Assembly (NCBI GenBank): GCA_001275005.1
Contig: JWZX01002007.1
Span: forward strand, 1 to 13,603
Length of the DNA stretch: 13,603 nt
Direction of reading: 5' to 3'
Source: Chrysochromulina tobinii
Taxonomy: Eukaryota; Haptophyta; Prymnesiales; Chrysochromulinaceae
Each line of letters opens with the position of its first letter. Position 1 is the stretch's first letter. Of this stretch, positions 13,140-13,603 are shown piece by piece. A model generated the notes under the pieces. It was given only the letters and a program-made list of their open reading frames with translations. It searched no databases and was not told the origin of the DNA. Both the position numbers and the translations under genes were made by a program.

Positions 13140-13603
13140 GGCGGCGCGCAAACTATACGCGCTAGCGATGACCACGCAGTGCTCGCTACGGGCCGGCGCC
13201 GTCGACGCAAACTTCGACTCGATCAGGGTGCACACTCTCCTTGATGCGTCAGCGCCCACGGGCGCCAGCGCCGACATGCAAGCAGCCGCGGAGGCGCTGC
13301 GGGAAGCAACCGGGCTCCTTGACGCCGTCACGGTCGAGACCGGCATGCGTGTTGCGTCATCCGCCGATCTTCGGCACACGCGCTCAATCGATGACGACGC
13401 GTCTTCGGCATGCTCGAAGAATCGTGCAGCGCGCTCGAGGGACGCTGCCGGACAGCGGATCCGATGACGAATCCTGATGACAAATCCTGCACGCGAGCCC
13501 GAGGGCAGCATAGGGCACTGGTGCACGGCTTCGGCGGTGCACAGTGCGCACGGCTTCGGCGGTGCAAGGCGAGTACTGAGGTACCGGCCGAATGTGGCCG
13601 CCG
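13140..13603 (+). other. unassigned end of window
   Basis: An open frame from about 12988 to 13467 reads EAARKLYALAMTTQCSLRAGAVDANFD and so on, without a recognisable domain. It could be a downstream exon of the hypothetical plus-strand gene or chance. After 13467 I see only the short GGTGCACGGCTTCGGC tandem repeat. Confidence 0.3.

Overview
The window is nuclear DNA from a GC-rich unicellular eukaryote, most likely an alga with a secondary plastid. Evidence: spliced genes with GT-AG (and one GC-AG) introns, eukaryote-only proteins (ESCRT-III Vps2/CHMP2, a cyclophilin, the polymerase zeta subunit REV3, an Hsp90 co-chaperone Aha1-type domain), GCC microsatellites and tightly packed genes. A haptophyte or pelagophyte-like alga would fit, but the sequence alone does not settle the lineage.

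Layout: (1) 41-1194, minus: CHMP2/Vps2 in three exons. (2) 1195-1394: a 200 bp divergent promoter with a 12 bp inverted repeat. (3) 1395-2092, plus: a cyclophilin with an N-terminal hydrophobic leader and one 65 bp intron made of telomere-like hexamers. (4) 2262-11283, minus: I could thread one continuous reading frame through 20 exons and 19 introns (5223 coding nt, 1740 residues). Its upstream part (8236-11283) encodes two membrane segments, a TPR Hsp90/Hsp70-binding clamp, a long low-complexity linker and the first half of an Aha1 N-terminal domain. Its downstream part (2262-8176) encodes the back of the exonuclease-like domain, the whole polymerase domain and the C-terminal cysteine motifs of REV3. 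The halves meet, in frame, at a pure (GCC)n tract coding for about 21 glycines. The second half of Aha1_N and the REV3 N-terminus are both missing at that point. This is a real gene fusion, a deletion/recombination at a microsatellite, or an assembly join. (5) 11284-11837: gene-poor spacer with a Z-DNA-prone GC/GT tract. (6) 11838-13603, plus: membrane-protein-like reading frames broken by stops and frame changes, which I do not recognise.

The most striking content is the introns of the minus-strand gene. Nearly all are filled with a 10 bp tandem satellite (coding-strand core CTGATTGC), each intron with its own homogenised variant. Seven end in C(C/T)TCATCAG. Sixteen of 19 downstream exons begin with GT. 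Most introns contain or are bounded by extra copies of the adjoining exon edge. In several, the same sequence sits at the donor in one copy and at the acceptor in the other. This looks like a young family of introner-like elements, or introns born by tandem duplication, caught while expanding.
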